This document shows positions 7,849-15,783 of a DNA stretch of 64,000 nucleotides, one piece after another; position 1 is the stretch's first letter; each line of letters begins with the position of its first letter. The notes under the pieces were generated by a model, which was not told the DNA's origin, did not search any database, and saw nothing but the letters and a program-made list of their open reading frames with translations. A program made the translations under genes and the position numbers. Origin of the DNA: a virus; IMG/VR virus record IMGVR_UViG_3300030041_000009, positions 1-64,000 of that record. One strand, written 5' to 3'.

Positions 7849-8071
7849 TATTATTTATTTTTTTAGATTCGATTTCTTTTTCTTTTTTCTTTACTTCTTC
7901 AATATTTTTATTCATATTTTGAATAATAGAACGAATTTCTTCTTCTTTCTGTTCAGATCCACTAAGATGACTATATTCATCATATCTAAAATTATATTTA
8001 GGATGATAAATTTTAGCAATACTATTCAATGCTTCATTCTTATACTGTTGTATGATTTGATTTTTTGTCAT
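7826..8071 (-). CDS. Coiled-coil hypothetical protein, 81 aa
   Basis: Starts MTKNQIIQQYKNEALNSIAK. The second half (EEEIRSIIQNMNKNIEEVKK onward) is a charged coiled coil. It lies between the 58-aa gene upstream and the 168-aa gene it overlaps. Confidence 0.55.
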   Translation of the reverse strand: MTKNQIIQQYKNEALNSIAKIYHPKYNFRYDEYSHLSGSEQKEEEIRSIIQNMNKNIEEVKKKEKEIESKKINNNEHIRTL

Positions 8072-8091
8072 GATTTTATATTTTATATTGT

Positions 8092-8268
8092 TTATAACTT
8101 AAGCCCAGAAATTTCAATCACAATATCTTCTTTTAATTTACCAGTACAAATTGCAAGAACTTCACTAATTTCAAAAATTGAAATTCTATCGACATCTTCT
8201 TGATTTTTGCTTGATCTAACAAATGCTCTTGCATTGTTTATCATCATTTTATAATACGGATTTTCCAT
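8092..8268 (-). CDS. Small hypothetical protein, 58 aa
   Basis: ATG at 8268, TAA at 8092-8094. Starts MENPYYKMMINNARAFVRSS and ends KEDIVIEISGLKL. It has a TATCTTTG promoter 26 bp upstream (8294-8301), so it is probably the first gene of the minus-strand operon that runs down to asnB. Function unknown. Confidence 0.6.
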   Translation of the reverse strand: MENPYYKMMINNARAFVRSSKNQEDVDRISIFEISEVLAICTGKLKEDIVIEISGLKL

Positions 8269-8293
8269 TTGATTTAGTTTTATAATTTTGATA

Positions 8294-8301
8294 CAAAGAT
8301 A
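8294..8301 (-). promoter_or_regulatory. Bacteroidota -7 promoter element TATCTTTG
   Basis: Minus-strand TATCTTTG 26 bp before the ATG at 8268. It probably drives the 8268 to 4234 gene run. Confidence 0.6.
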
Positions 8302-8309
8302 TATAAAAA

Positions 8310-8330
8310 AATCCAGAACTAATCTGGATT
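8310..8330. terminator. Hairpin terminator
   Basis: AATCCAGA / TCTGGATT arms around a short loop, between the promoter at 8294 and the end of the gene at 8360. Similar in core (CCAGA-ctaa-TCTG) to the hairpin at 11471. Confidence 0.6.
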
Positions 8331-8359
8331 TATTGTTTATTTAAAAAGATTAATATTAT

Positions 8360-8602
8360 TTAACTTATTTCATATTCACTTTTTATTTTTAATAACTTAA
8401 GTTTTCTCTGTTCTTGAAGTGTACAGAAATATTCATAGAAATTAGGATAATCTCCTACAAATTTAGTTTTATTAAGAGAAAATATTCCAAAATTATACAA
8501 ATAAACTATATAATCATCATAAAATATAATATAATAATATTCACCTTCAATATAATTATTATATGCCTTTTTACAAATATATTTTGTATTTTTATTTAAC
8601 AT
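8360..8602 (-). CDS. Small SH3/KOW-like family protein, 80 aa
   Basis: Starts MLNKNTKYICKKAYNNYIEG with an 'EYYYIIFYDDYIVYLYN' beta region and a Y-F-x-T-LQEQRKLKLLKIK tail. The tail matches the FISLKEYRKLKLEKL tail of the paralogue array at 17.7-21.5 kb. Single gene with its own promoter at 8652-8659. Function unknown. Confidence 0.6.
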   Translation of the reverse strand: MLNKNTKYICKKAYNNYIEGEYYYIIFYDDYIVYLYNFGIFSLNKTKFVGDYPNFYEYFCTLQEQRKLKLLKIKSEYEIS

Positions 8603-8651
8603 TATTTATATTTTTAAATTGAAGCATCATTTTCATGATTTTTAATTTTTA

Positions 8652-8659
8652 CAAAGATA
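8652..8659 (-). promoter_or_regulatory. Bacteroidota -7 promoter element TATCTTTG
   Basis: Minus-strand TATCTTTG, 50 bp upstream of the start at 8602. Confidence 0.5.
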
Positions 8660-8728
8660 ATGAAATTATTTGATATTACAAAAAAATAATAAATATTTTT
8701 ATATATAGTAGAAATAAATATTTTAAAT

Positions 8729-9388
8729 ATGAGTAGAATTAATAAATTTGATGAGTTTGTAAATGAGTATAATTATAAATTTGATGATTCAGAATTTTAT
8801 GATTCAGAATTTGATGACCCTGAATTCTATGACCCTGATTATGATGACTCTGTATTTGATGACCCAACAATGGGTGGTTTAAGTATTGATACTTTACAAA
8901 TTGCCGCAGATAAATATAAAACAAAAGAAGAATTTATTAAAAATGATCCAAGAGCTTATGATATTGCTCTTAAAAGTAATTTATTAGATTACTTATTCAA
9001 TAAACAATCTAAACAAGTGCCAAAAGGATATTGGACAGAAGAAAACCTTCAAAAAGAAGCTGATAAATATGAATTACGAAATGATTTCAAAGATAATAAT
9101 GCTTCAGCATATAATATTGCTTGTGATAAAGACATATTAGATAAATTGTTTAACGATCATGAGAATCAAGGATATGCGGAAAAACATAATCCTAATAAAG
9201 TTTTTACGAAAAAACAATTACAAAATATAGTAAATAAATATAAAACACGAAGAGAATTTCAAAAAAATGATTCAGAAGCATATTCTAATGCTGTTAGAAA
9301 TAGTTTACTAGATGAATTGTTCAAAGATAAACCAAACCAAGGATATAAAGGAAATCAAAGACAAAATAATAAAAATGACATCAGATGA
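8729..9388 (+). CDS. Tagged protein with acidic pentapeptide repeats and three DNA-binding-type repeats
   Basis: 219 aa. The N-terminus MSRINKFDEFVNEYNYKFDD has a capsid-targeting-like form with a possible cut after FVNE. Next come about six copies of (D/Y)D(S/P)EF (residues 19-45). Three copies of a ~45-residue unit follow, of the type L-Q-x-E-A-x-K-Y-x-T-R-x-x-F with AY-x-x-A and LxDxLF and then NQGY. The same unit occurs seven times, beside a GIY-YIG domain, in the homing endonuclease at 14449. Here no nuclease is present. The simplest reading is an endonuclease DNA-binding array reused in a virion-internal protein. The stop codon lies in the terminator stem. Confidence 0.6.
   Translation: MSRINKFDEFVNEYNYKFDDSEFYDSEFDDPEFYDPDYDDSVFDDPTMGGLSIDTLQIAADKYKTKEEFIKNDPRAYDIALKSNLLDYLFNKQSKQVPKGYWTEENLQKEADKYELRNDFKDNNASAYNIACDKDILDKLFNDHENQGYAEKHNPNKVFTKKQLQNIVNKYKTRREFQKNDSEAYSNAVRNSLLDELFKDKPNQGYKGNQRQNNKNDIR
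8783..8865 (+). repeat. Tandem 15-bp coding repeat
   Basis: Five and a half imperfect 15-bp units of the type GATGATTCAGAATTT, encoding (D/Y)D(S/P)EF in the gene at 8729. Confidence 0.8.
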
Positions 9389-9398
9389 TGTCATTTTT
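9371..9398. terminator. Hairpin terminator
   Basis: 12-bp arms (AAAAATGACATC / GATGTCATTTTT) around AGAT. The TGA of the gene at 8729 is in the hairpin. Confidence 0.75.
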
Positions 9399-9522
9399 AT
9401 TTTTAGTAATTTAAATTTTATTTCTTCTATTCTACTGTAAAAATAATCCGTAATTCTACTATCACAAGTTAATATAGAAATATTATAGAAACATTTAGAT
9501 TTCAATGTATCTATATATTTTT

Positions 9523-10455
9523 TTATTCATATTTTTGTTTAAAAATGAATTTTTTATGAATATAAAGAAGTAAATCTTTTATATTAATTGTATCTGATTT
9601 GTTATTTTTAAATTCATTTATAGATAAAATATCATCCAAAACTTTATATCCTTCTATTATATATTCATCAGATTTAGTAATAAAATATTTTTTCCAATTT
9701 TCAAAAAATATAAATATATCATTTTTATCTGCACATAAATTACCACCAAAATAATTTATAAAAATATTTACTTTATCTATAATATCTTGCTCATTAATTA
9801 ATTTATTATAATCAAATGATTTTAAAATATTAAAAGATTTATACATGTAAGAATCATGATATAACCTATATAATTCTTCTTTAGAACACTTACAATTTAT
9901 AAACATCTCCCATATCATAGTATTTCTAGCTATTAATTCGTGTTCTAATGATAAATAAATTAATTGTAAAAAATCTATAAAATATTTATTGCTTTCATTT
10001 TTAAGTAACTCAGTATAAAATAAAGAATTTGTGAATGATTTCATATCACTTTCTTCATTTATAGTGTAAACATCATAGATATGTCTTATTTCATGACTTA
10101 TAACTGAACATAATTTATCTACATTTAAATTTATATCATCAATTATAATTGGTATTATTGTTCTATCTTTTCCTGTTACTAAATCATTTATATTTACATT
10201 TGAATAGTAAATAATATCTTTATCCTCATATCTTATTTCAGAATTCAATTTGTTAAATTTAACATCTAATTCTATGATCAAATTACAAAATTCTAATGAA
10301 TTTAAATCTATATTTTTTTTAAATGATTTCGTTTGATTGCCTATAATTTGCCTTATTTCATTAAATAACTTTTTTAATTCATCTGGAATTTCTTTATTGA
10401 ATGATTCATATGTTTTTATGTATTTATTCCATAAATTTTTATTTAATATTTTCAT
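9523..10455 (-). CDS. HExxH metallopeptidase-like protein with tag-like N-terminus
   Basis: 310 aa. The start MKILNKNLWNKYIKTYESFN is a longer version of the shared N-terminal tag. The zinc site is SVISHEIRHIYDVY (HEIRH near residue 123). About 60 residues further on, LSLEHELIARNTM holds an acidic residue in a helix, consistent with a third ligand of a gluzincin-type site (inference). The remainder is helical. One of six HExxH proteins in this window, all likely related. The target is unknown; a host or virion protein is possible. Confidence 0.6.
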   Translation of the reverse strand: MKILNKNLWNKYIKTYESFNKEIPDELKKLFNEIRQIIGNQTKSFKKNIDLNSLEFCNLIIELDVKFNKLNSEIRYEDKDIIYYSNVNINDLVTGKDRTIIPIIIDDINLNVDKLCSVISHEIRHIYDVYTINEESDMKSFTNSLFYTELLKNESNKYFIDFLQLIYLSLEHELIARNTMIWEMFINCKCSKEELYRLYHDSYMYKSFNILKSFDYNKLINEQDIIDKVNIFINYFGGNLCADKNDIFIFFENWKKYFITKSDEYIIEGYKVLDDILSINEFKNNKSDTINIKDLLLYIHKKFIFKQKYE

Positions 10456-10537
10456 ATAAAGTTTTTATTTATATATAAAAAGATAATAAATCTAATATTA
10501 ATTTTTAATATATAAACGAAATAAAATTTTTAAAATT

Positions 10538-11452
10538 ATGAAATATGTAAAAACATTTGAATTATATCGTGACTATGATATAGATTCTGTTGGTAATCTT
10601 GCTGTTGGTAATCTTGGTGGCTATCCTAATAATAAAAAACAATTATTAGCTTATATAGAAGCTGGCGGCGATATTGATGTTATAGATAAAAATGGAAACA
10701 CTCCTTTAATTAGATCTGTTACAAATAGCAAGAGTGAACTGACAAATATTTTAATTAAAAGTGGAGCAGATTTAAATATTCAAAATAATAATGGAGAAAC
10801 AGCATTAATGAAAGCAACAAAAAATAGAGATGTCATGAGATACATTAGTTTATTGATAGATGCTGGTGCAGATTGGAATATAGAAAAATATGACAAATTT
10901 TTATCATCTGTAGAAAATCCTATCTCTTATAGAGACAAATTATTAGCTAATATTGATTTTTTTGAGATGTTAACACCAAAATATCAAGAATTAACAAAAG
11001 AAAAATATCCAGAAAAATATAACTATTATTTAAGTAAAAAAGAAAGTTCAAATTCAAATTCAAATTCAAATTCACAGAATAATAAAGGAGATACAGCATT
11101 AATTTATGCAGTGAAAGATAGAAACATTAAACGTGTAGAATCTTTAATAAAATCTGGTGCAAATTTGAATATACAGAATAATAAAGGTGAAACAGCATTA
11201 ATTATTGCTGCTCGTTATCTAAATATGAATATAATTTATAAATTGATAGAAGCTGGATCAGATTGGAATATAACTAAATATAAAGATAATACTATTCTTT
11301 CATTTAATTCTATTAATGGTGGTAAACCTTATACGCCGAGAGGTAAATTTTATGAAGAAAAAGATTTTTTTGAAATATTATCACCAAAATATCAAGAAAT
11401 ATTAAAAGAGAAATATCCAGAAAAATATGCTAAATATTTGGCAAAAAAATAA
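10538..11452 (+). CDS. Ankyrin-repeat protein made of an internal duplication
   Basis: 304 aa. Tag-like start MKYVKTFELYRDYDIDSVGN. Ankyrin repeats are clear: KNGNTPLIRSVTNSKSELTN, LIKSGADLNIQNNNGETALM, LIDAGADWNIEKYD, and again after residue 180. Each half ends with DFFE(M/I)L(T/S)PKYQE..KEKYPEKY, so the protein is a duplicated ankyrin-plus-tail module joined by a Ser-Asn run (residues 169-179). Ankyrins bind proteins; with the tag this could be an injected host-interaction factor. Faces away from the metallopeptidase at 9523. An AATTCA microsatellite at about 11045-11075 encodes the linker. Confidence 0.8.
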   Translation: MKYVKTFELYRDYDIDSVGNLAVGNLGGYPNNKKQLLAYIEAGGDIDVIDKNGNTPLIRSVTNSKSELTNILIKSGADLNIQNNNGETALMKATKNRDVMRYISLLIDAGADWNIEKYDKFLSSVENPISYRDKLLANIDFFEMLTPKYQELTKEKYPEKYNYYLSKKESSNSNSNSNSQNNKGDTALIYAVKDRNIKRVESLIKSGANLNIQNNKGETALIIAARYLNMNIIYKLIEAGSDWNITKYKDNTILSFNSINGGKPYTPRGKFYEEKDFFEILSPKYQEILKEKYPEKYAKYLAKK

Positions 11453-11470
11453 TATTCAAATTGAAAAATA

Positions 11471-11500
11471 AAAAAAGCCAGAACTAATCTGACTTTTTTA
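11471..11500. terminator. Hairpin terminator
   Basis: AAAAAAGCCAGA / TCTGACTTTTTT with one mismatch, after the ankyrin gene and before the convergent exported protein gene. Confidence 0.65.
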
Positions 11501-11530
11501 TTTAAAAAGATTAATATCATTTAATATCAT

Positions 11531-12094
11531 TCAATTTAAAATATTAAATAATATATATTCATTTGACATTATCAACTTAAATGAATAATTTCCATAATCT
11601 AAATTTTCAAGTTCAATTAAATATGAACTATCGCCGTATTTTGTAGCTTTATATTCAATTGTGTTTGGATTTTTTGATTCACCTCCACCAAAAACACTAC
11701 CAGTTGCTATTACAATAGATAGATATTTTTCACCTTCTGGTTCTAATTTTATAATCTTTATAATAGTAGTAGGATCAATTGTATTATTAAAACATTTAAT
11801 GATAAATTTATTGTTTTTATTTTTGAATGTGTATGAACCATTATCATGTGATAAAAATCTCAATCTTATTGTAGCTTTACCAGCAAATAACCCAACATAT
11901 GGTATATAAGATGCAGCATTTGCATTATTTTTATATGTTGGTATTTGTTTTTTTAATAATATACCGTCGCCAATTGTGTCATTGACATATACAACATTAT
12001 TTAAAAATTCAGGTTCTTTTATTTTTATTGTTTGTGTGAAAGAATTAATGCTAAAAATAATTAACATTATTAAAAATAATATATTTTTTTTCAT
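11531..12094 (-). CDS. Exported protein with signal peptide, probable moron
   Basis: 187 aa from ATG 12094. The first 21 residues (MKKNILFLIMLIIFSINSFT) are a Sec signal peptide; the longer ORF start at 12163 would put the promoter inside the gene. The mature part is beta-rich (EPEFLNNVVYVNDTIGDGIL, TIIKIIKLEPEG, YLIELENLDYGNYSFKL) and resembles secreted proteins of Bacteroidota that I know only in outline. Likely expressed from a host-type promoter at 12153. It might alter the infected cell surface. Function unknown. Confidence 0.6.
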   Translation of the reverse strand: MKKNILFLIMLIIFSINSFTQTIKIKEPEFLNNVVYVNDTIGDGILLKKQIPTYKNNANAASYIPYVGLFAGKATIRLRFLSHDNGSYTFKNKNNKFIIKCFNNTIDPTTIIKIIKLEPEGEKYLSIVIATGSVFGGGESKNPNTIEYKATKYGDSSYLIELENLDYGNYSFKLIMSNEYILFNILN

Positions 12095-12152
12095 ATTTGT
12101 TAGACGATAACCTATACATCGTGAGGTTTTGGATTTTAAGATTTTTGAAAAA

Positions 12153-12160
12153 CAAATATA
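12153..12160 (-). promoter_or_regulatory. Bacteroidota -7 promoter element TATATTTG
   Basis: Minus-strand TATATTTG, 59 bp before the ATG at 12094. Confidence 0.45.
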
Positions 12161-12273
12161 CAAAAAAAGTTTGGATTAACCAAACTTTTTTAAATATTTT
12201 TAATAAATTACTATACTAAAAATTATAAATATTACAATCCATATACTATTATCTTCTCAATATTTTTAAAATT

Positions 12274-13116
12274 TTATTTTTTAAAATTATTAAAATCAGA
12301 TATATATTTATTATAATCAATAACTTTTGATTTATTATATGTATTTGAAACATAAGTCTCAAAAATTTCCCAGTCTTTTTCTATTTCATTCAAAATTCTT
12401 TCAGAATTTTTTAAAAAAACATCTGATTTTAATTTAAATATTTTAAACCAGAAATTTAGCCAAGTTTCAATACTATTTGAAGTTATTGTTTTAACATCGT
12501 TTTTAATAAGTATATCATTAAAATCATCAACTTCTTTTTGTTTTAATTGTGAAACAAGAATACTCATTTTTATATTTTTTATATTATCATATAATTTATA
12601 TGTTTCCCAATCTTTTAATCTTAATATAGCATCATCTTTTGAACATCTACCTTCACTTTTAATATAAATATAAGTTTGAGCAACATTAGCATTAACTTCA
12701 TTGTCCAATGTTTTATAAAAAATATCAGTAATAAATTCCATTGCATTAGACATAGAATAATTTTTAAATTTTAATAAAGATGTTTTTATTTTATTATATT
12801 TTGGATAGTCCTTATCTCCAATACCTAAAATTTCTATAACATGAGTTAGCTCATGCGATATATTTTCCTTAACTCTATTTTCATTACCATTTGTTGGTAT
12901 TCCAATATTAACTATAATATTATTAGGTTTAATAATTTTAATGTTTGAGTAATAACTATTTATATTGTTAAAAATTATTGTAATATCTCTATATCCAATA
13001 TCATCACGTCCAAATTTTAATATGTGAGATGAATATGAATTATTAATAAATAATTTCCATATATTGTTTACTTCGTTCTTTATTATATCTGATATACCTT
13101 TACCCTCATTTAACAT
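12274..13116 (-). CDS. HExxH metallopeptidase-like protein with minimal tag
   Basis: 280 aa. Starts MLNEGKGISDIIKNEVNNIW; an in-frame stop lies four codons upstream, so this start is firm. The zinc site is ENISHELTHVIEIL (HELTH near residue 84), followed by LDNEVNANVAQTYIY, which may give the third ligand. The N-terminus aligns with FINEGNGISNIIK at 41436 and ILENRGISNIIK at 48949, but lacks their leader residues; it starts right at the putative cleavage site LNE-G. Confidence 0.6.
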   Translation of the reverse strand: MLNEGKGISDIIKNEVNNIWKLFINNSYSSHILKFGRDDIGYRDITIIFNNINSYYSNIKIIKPNNIIVNIGIPTNGNENRVKENISHELTHVIEILGIGDKDYPKYNKIKTSLLKFKNYSMSNAMEFITDIFYKTLDNEVNANVAQTYIYIKSEGRCSKDDAILRLKDWETYKLYDNIKNIKMSILVSQLKQKEVDDFNDILIKNDVKTITSNSIETWLNFWFKIFKLKSDVFLKNSERILNEIEKDWEIFETYVSNTYNKSKVIDYNKYISDFNNFKK

Positions 13117-13236
13117 ATACTTATTCTATTTTTATTATATATTAAAGAATATATGTTATATTATTAAAAAATCAGAATAATTACTATTGATTTTTAATTT
13201 TACTAATTATTCTCAATACTAATATCTTCACAATAT

Positions 13237-13500
13237 TTATATCATTTCATATGTTTTTTGATACATATGTTCAATTTTATTAAGTTCTAATATATCATAA
13301 ATATCATCAGTTTCCATAGATATAAATGAAGTATCATCTTCATTTAATAATGATAATAATTTTTCAAATTTTATTTTGAAAAAATCACGAGTTTTTTCAT
13401 TAACATCTAAGACATCCCAATAAAAATCCCAAGTATCATTAGTTTTAACTAATGCAGAACAACAAAATTCAAATTCTTTTTTTAATTCTTTTTTATTCAT
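13237..13500 (-). CDS. Hypothetical acidic protein, 87 aa
   Basis: Starts MNKKELKKEFEFCCSALVKT. Acidic and helical with DDIYDILELNKIEHMYQKTY at the end. It overlaps the end of the upstream gene by 4 bp (ATGA), so the two are probably coupled. It could be a partner or inhibitor of the upstream protein, but nothing shows this directly. Confidence 0.55.
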   Translation of the reverse strand: MNKKELKKEFEFCCSALVKTNDTWDFYWDVLDVNEKTRDFFKIKFEKLLSLLNEDDTSFISMETDDIYDILELNKIEHMYQKTYEMI

Positions 13501-13958
13501 ATTTTTGTTTTTAATTCTATTATATTTTTTACATCAATAGTTTTTTGACCTGGTAATATTGTTATTATATTAATATTCAAATTATTAGAAATATTAACAA
13601 TTATAGTAAAATTATATTCTGAAAACCATAATGAGTATTTTCCATTATTCTTAATATAATCATAATTATTAATAAATAATTCATCTAATCCTTTACTAAT
13701 TAATGTATTTAATTCTGTTATATTTTTTAACGAAGTTCTTTCTTTAAATCTTTTTATTAAATCATGCTTAATTGTGTGATTCCAATTTATATTCAACCTA
13801 ATCTTTTTATTATCTATTCTTTTAGAGATAGTTTTATTTTTTATAAAATTATCTGTATTAATAATTTCTTGATCACTAAAAGTGACTCCAGTACCTTTAA
13901 TTATAGATATATCTGATAATCTTGCTTCATTAAATAATTTAAAATTTAATATCCTCAA
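13497..13958 (-). CDS. Tagged hypothetical protein, possible RNase-toxin-like
   Basis: 153 aa. The N-terminus MRILNFKLFNEARLSDISII has a tag with a near-ideal T4-type cleavage site (LFNE-A). The rest includes NHTIKHDLIKRFKERTSLKN and later YSLWFSEYNFTIIVNI with a terminal ITILPGQK. A His followed by an RF-x-ERT helix and beta strands recalls small RNase toxin folds, but this is weak. Coupled to the small acidic gene downstream. Confidence 0.5.
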   Translation of the reverse strand: MRILNFKLFNEARLSDISIIKGTGVTFSDQEIINTDNFIKNKTISKRIDNKKIRLNINWNHTIKHDLIKRFKERTSLKNITELNTLISKGLDELFINNYDYIKNNGKYSLWFSEYNFTIIVNISNNLNINIITILPGQKTIDVKNIIELKTKI

Positions 13959-13979
13959 AGTACGATTTTTAAGTATATA

Positions 13980-14138
13980 TTATTTTTTTATTTTACTAAT
14001 TATTATTTTCTCAATATATTCAGAATAATTCTCAATCCCATTATCCTCACAATATTTTTGCCAAAGTTCATACACTTCAGGATCAATAGATACTGATAAC
14101 TTTTTTCTTTTCTTATCTTCTGGCACAGTCTTTCTCAT
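13980..14138 (-). CDS. Ribbon-helix-helix regulator, 52 aa
   Basis: ATG at 14138, TAA at 13980-13982. Reads MRKTVPEDKKRKKLSVSIDP then EVYELWQKYCEDNGIENYSE and ends EKIIISKIKK. The KLSVSIDPEVYELWQKYC pattern is the RHH (Arc/MetJ) fold: one strand, then two helices with a short turn. It diverges from another RHH gene at 14270; the shared 131-bp gap is the likely operator. The same divergent arrangement recurs at 46853/47111. Confidence 0.65.
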   Translation of the reverse strand: MRKTVPEDKKRKKLSVSIDPEVYELWQKYCEDNGIENYSEYIEKIIISKIKK

Positions 14139-14269
14139 GACATATATAATAAAATTATTTTAAAATGTTTTATTTTTATTAAACTTTTTCTTAATAATTA
14201 ACTACAATTATTATAAAATTGTCAAAAAATGATTTTTGTATATTAATATATACAATAAAAATAATAATT

Positions 14270-14452
14270 ATGAGAAGAAAAATAGAAAAAAAGAAAATGA
14301 CATTTTCAATATCATTTGATCCAGATATATTAAATACTGTAAATAATACAATAGCAAATAGATCAAAATATATACAAAATATTATGATAGATGAAATGTG
14401 CAAAAATTATGAAATAAAAGAAGAACTAAAAAATAAACATATTATATTATGA
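14270..14452 (+). CDS. Ribbon-helix-helix protein upstream of GIY-YIG endonuclease
   Basis: 60 aa from ATG 14270 (MRRKIEKKKMTFSISFDPDI), then NRSKYIQNIMIDEMCKN. RHH pattern of a basic start, a TFSISFDP strand and two helices. The longer ORF start at 14219 lies upstream of the AAUAAAAAUAAU-like leader and is not used. Its TGA overlaps the start of the endonuclease gene (ATGA), so it is probably an autoregulator of that gene. Confidence 0.65.
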   Translation: MRRKIEKKKMTFSISFDPDILNTVNNTIANRSKYIQNIMIDEMCKNYEIKEELKNKHIIL

Positions 14453-15747
14453 AGTGGACTAAGGAAATGTTGCAGGAAGAAGCAAACAAATATACAAATA
14501 GAATGGAATTTAGAGAAAATAGCAAAGCGGCTTACAGATATTCATATAGAAATCATATAATGAATGAATTATTCGAAAAACATATAAATAAAGGATATAT
14601 TATAACATGGACTAAAAAAAAATTAAAATATACCAACAAGCAGTTACAAGAAGAGGCTAATAAGTATTTTACTCGTGGAGAATTTATTAAAAATAATAAA
14701 CCTGCGTATCAATATTCATGTAGCAAAAATATGATAGATGATTTGTTTAAAAATCATAAAAATAATGGATATTATATAAAATGGACTGATGAAAAATTAC
14801 AAGAAGAGTCTAATAAATATTGTACTAGATGTGAATTTCAACAAAAATCGAATGGTGCATATTTATCTGCAGTTAGAAGAAATCTGATGGATGATTTATT
14901 TAAAAATCATAATAATAATGGATATTCAGATAAATACTCTAAAAATTATATTTATTTTGTTTATGTTTATGAATTGATAGATTATAATAAAGCTTATATT
15001 GGATTGACTATTAATATTGATAGAAGAGACAAAGAGCACGTATTTGATCAAAATGAAAAATTAAATAAATTTTGTAAAGAATCTAATATTTCATATCCAA
15101 AATATAAAATATTAGATTCTAATTTAAATTCAATAGATGCTAAAGAAGCTGAAATATTTTGGATTGATTATTATAAACAAAATAATTGGAAATTATTTAA
15201 TATTGCGAAAGGAGGTTCTTTAGGTGGCAAACCTTTTAAATGGACCGAAAATAAATTAATAAAATACGTTAAAAAATATAAAACTAGAGGAGATTTTTGT
15301 AATGATAACGAATCTGCATATAATTCTGCAAATAGATTAAAAATAATGGACAAATTATTCGAAAATCATATAAATAGTGGTTATACTAATAGACAAGTTA
15401 AAGAAGGATATTGGACGAAAGAAAAAATACAAGAAGAAGCTAACAAATATAATACTATAATGCAATTTAGAAAAGAATGTAGTAAAGCATATCATGCGGC
15501 AAGTAATTTAAAAATAATTGATGAATTATTTAAAAATCATATTAATCAAGGCAGGACAGCAAAGCATAAATATTATTGGACAACAGAAAGATTACAAGAA
15601 GAAGCTAACAAATATAAAACAAGAAATGATTTTAGAAAAAATGATATAAACTCTTATAGTTATTCTAAAACTAAAAAAATATTAAATGAATTATTTAAAA
15701 ATCATATAAATCAAGGATATATTCAAAAACAAAAAAAGTCAGAATAA
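14449..15747 (+). CDS. GIY-YIG homing endonuclease with seven DNA-binding repeats
   Basis: 432 aa. Three repeats of W-T-x-x-x-LQEEANKY-x-TR-x-EF...AY...LxDELFKNHxNxGY occupy residues 1-165. A GIY-YIG nuclease domain follows (YIYFVYVYELIDYNKAYIGL with RRDKEH, ending in AEIFWIDYYKQNNWKLFN) near 166-255. Four more repeats complete the protein. The repeats probably read the DNA target; the nuclease nicks or cuts it. The layout is that of phage free-standing homing enzymes. It is coupled to an RHH gene. The stop codon lies in the same palindrome used after asnB. Confidence 0.8.
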   Translation: MKWTKEMLQEEANKYTNRMEFRENSKAAYRYSYRNHIMNELFEKHINKGYIITWTKKKLKYTNKQLQEEANKYFTRGEFIKNNKPAYQYSCSKNMIDDLFKNHKNNGYYIKWTDEKLQEESNKYCTRCEFQQKSNGAYLSAVRRNLMDDLFKNHNNNGYSDKYSKNYIYFVYVYELIDYNKAYIGLTINIDRRDKEHVFDQNEKLNKFCKESNISYPKYKILDSNLNSIDAKEAEIFWIDYYKQNNWKLFNIAKGGSLGGKPFKWTENKLIKYVKKYKTRGDFCNDNESAYNSANRLKIMDKLFENHINSGYTNRQVKEGYWTKEKIQEEANKYNTIMQFRKECSKAYHAASNLKIIDELFKNHINQGRTAKHKYYWTTERLQEEANKYKTRNDFRKNDINSYSYSKTKKILNELFKNHINQGYIQKQKKSE

Positions 15748-15761
15748 TTATTCTGACTTTT
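15734..15761. terminator. Perfect palindromic terminator, second copy
   Basis: Identical to the 28-bp palindrome at 4220-4247, and again encodes Lys-Ser-Glu-stop at the gene end. Confidence 0.75.
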
Positions 15762-15783
15762 TGTTTTTGAATTATTTTAAAAA

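Noticed and set aside
9389-9514. Minus-strand frame with DTLKSKCFYNISILTC and RIEEIKFKLLKIK
   Set aside because: Has a basic tail like the small genes but no ATG start, and runs antisense through a terminator; at best a relic.
13140-13230. Hairpin TCAGAATAATTACTATTGA near the end of the gene at 13237
   Set aside because: Arms are too imperfect to call a terminator.
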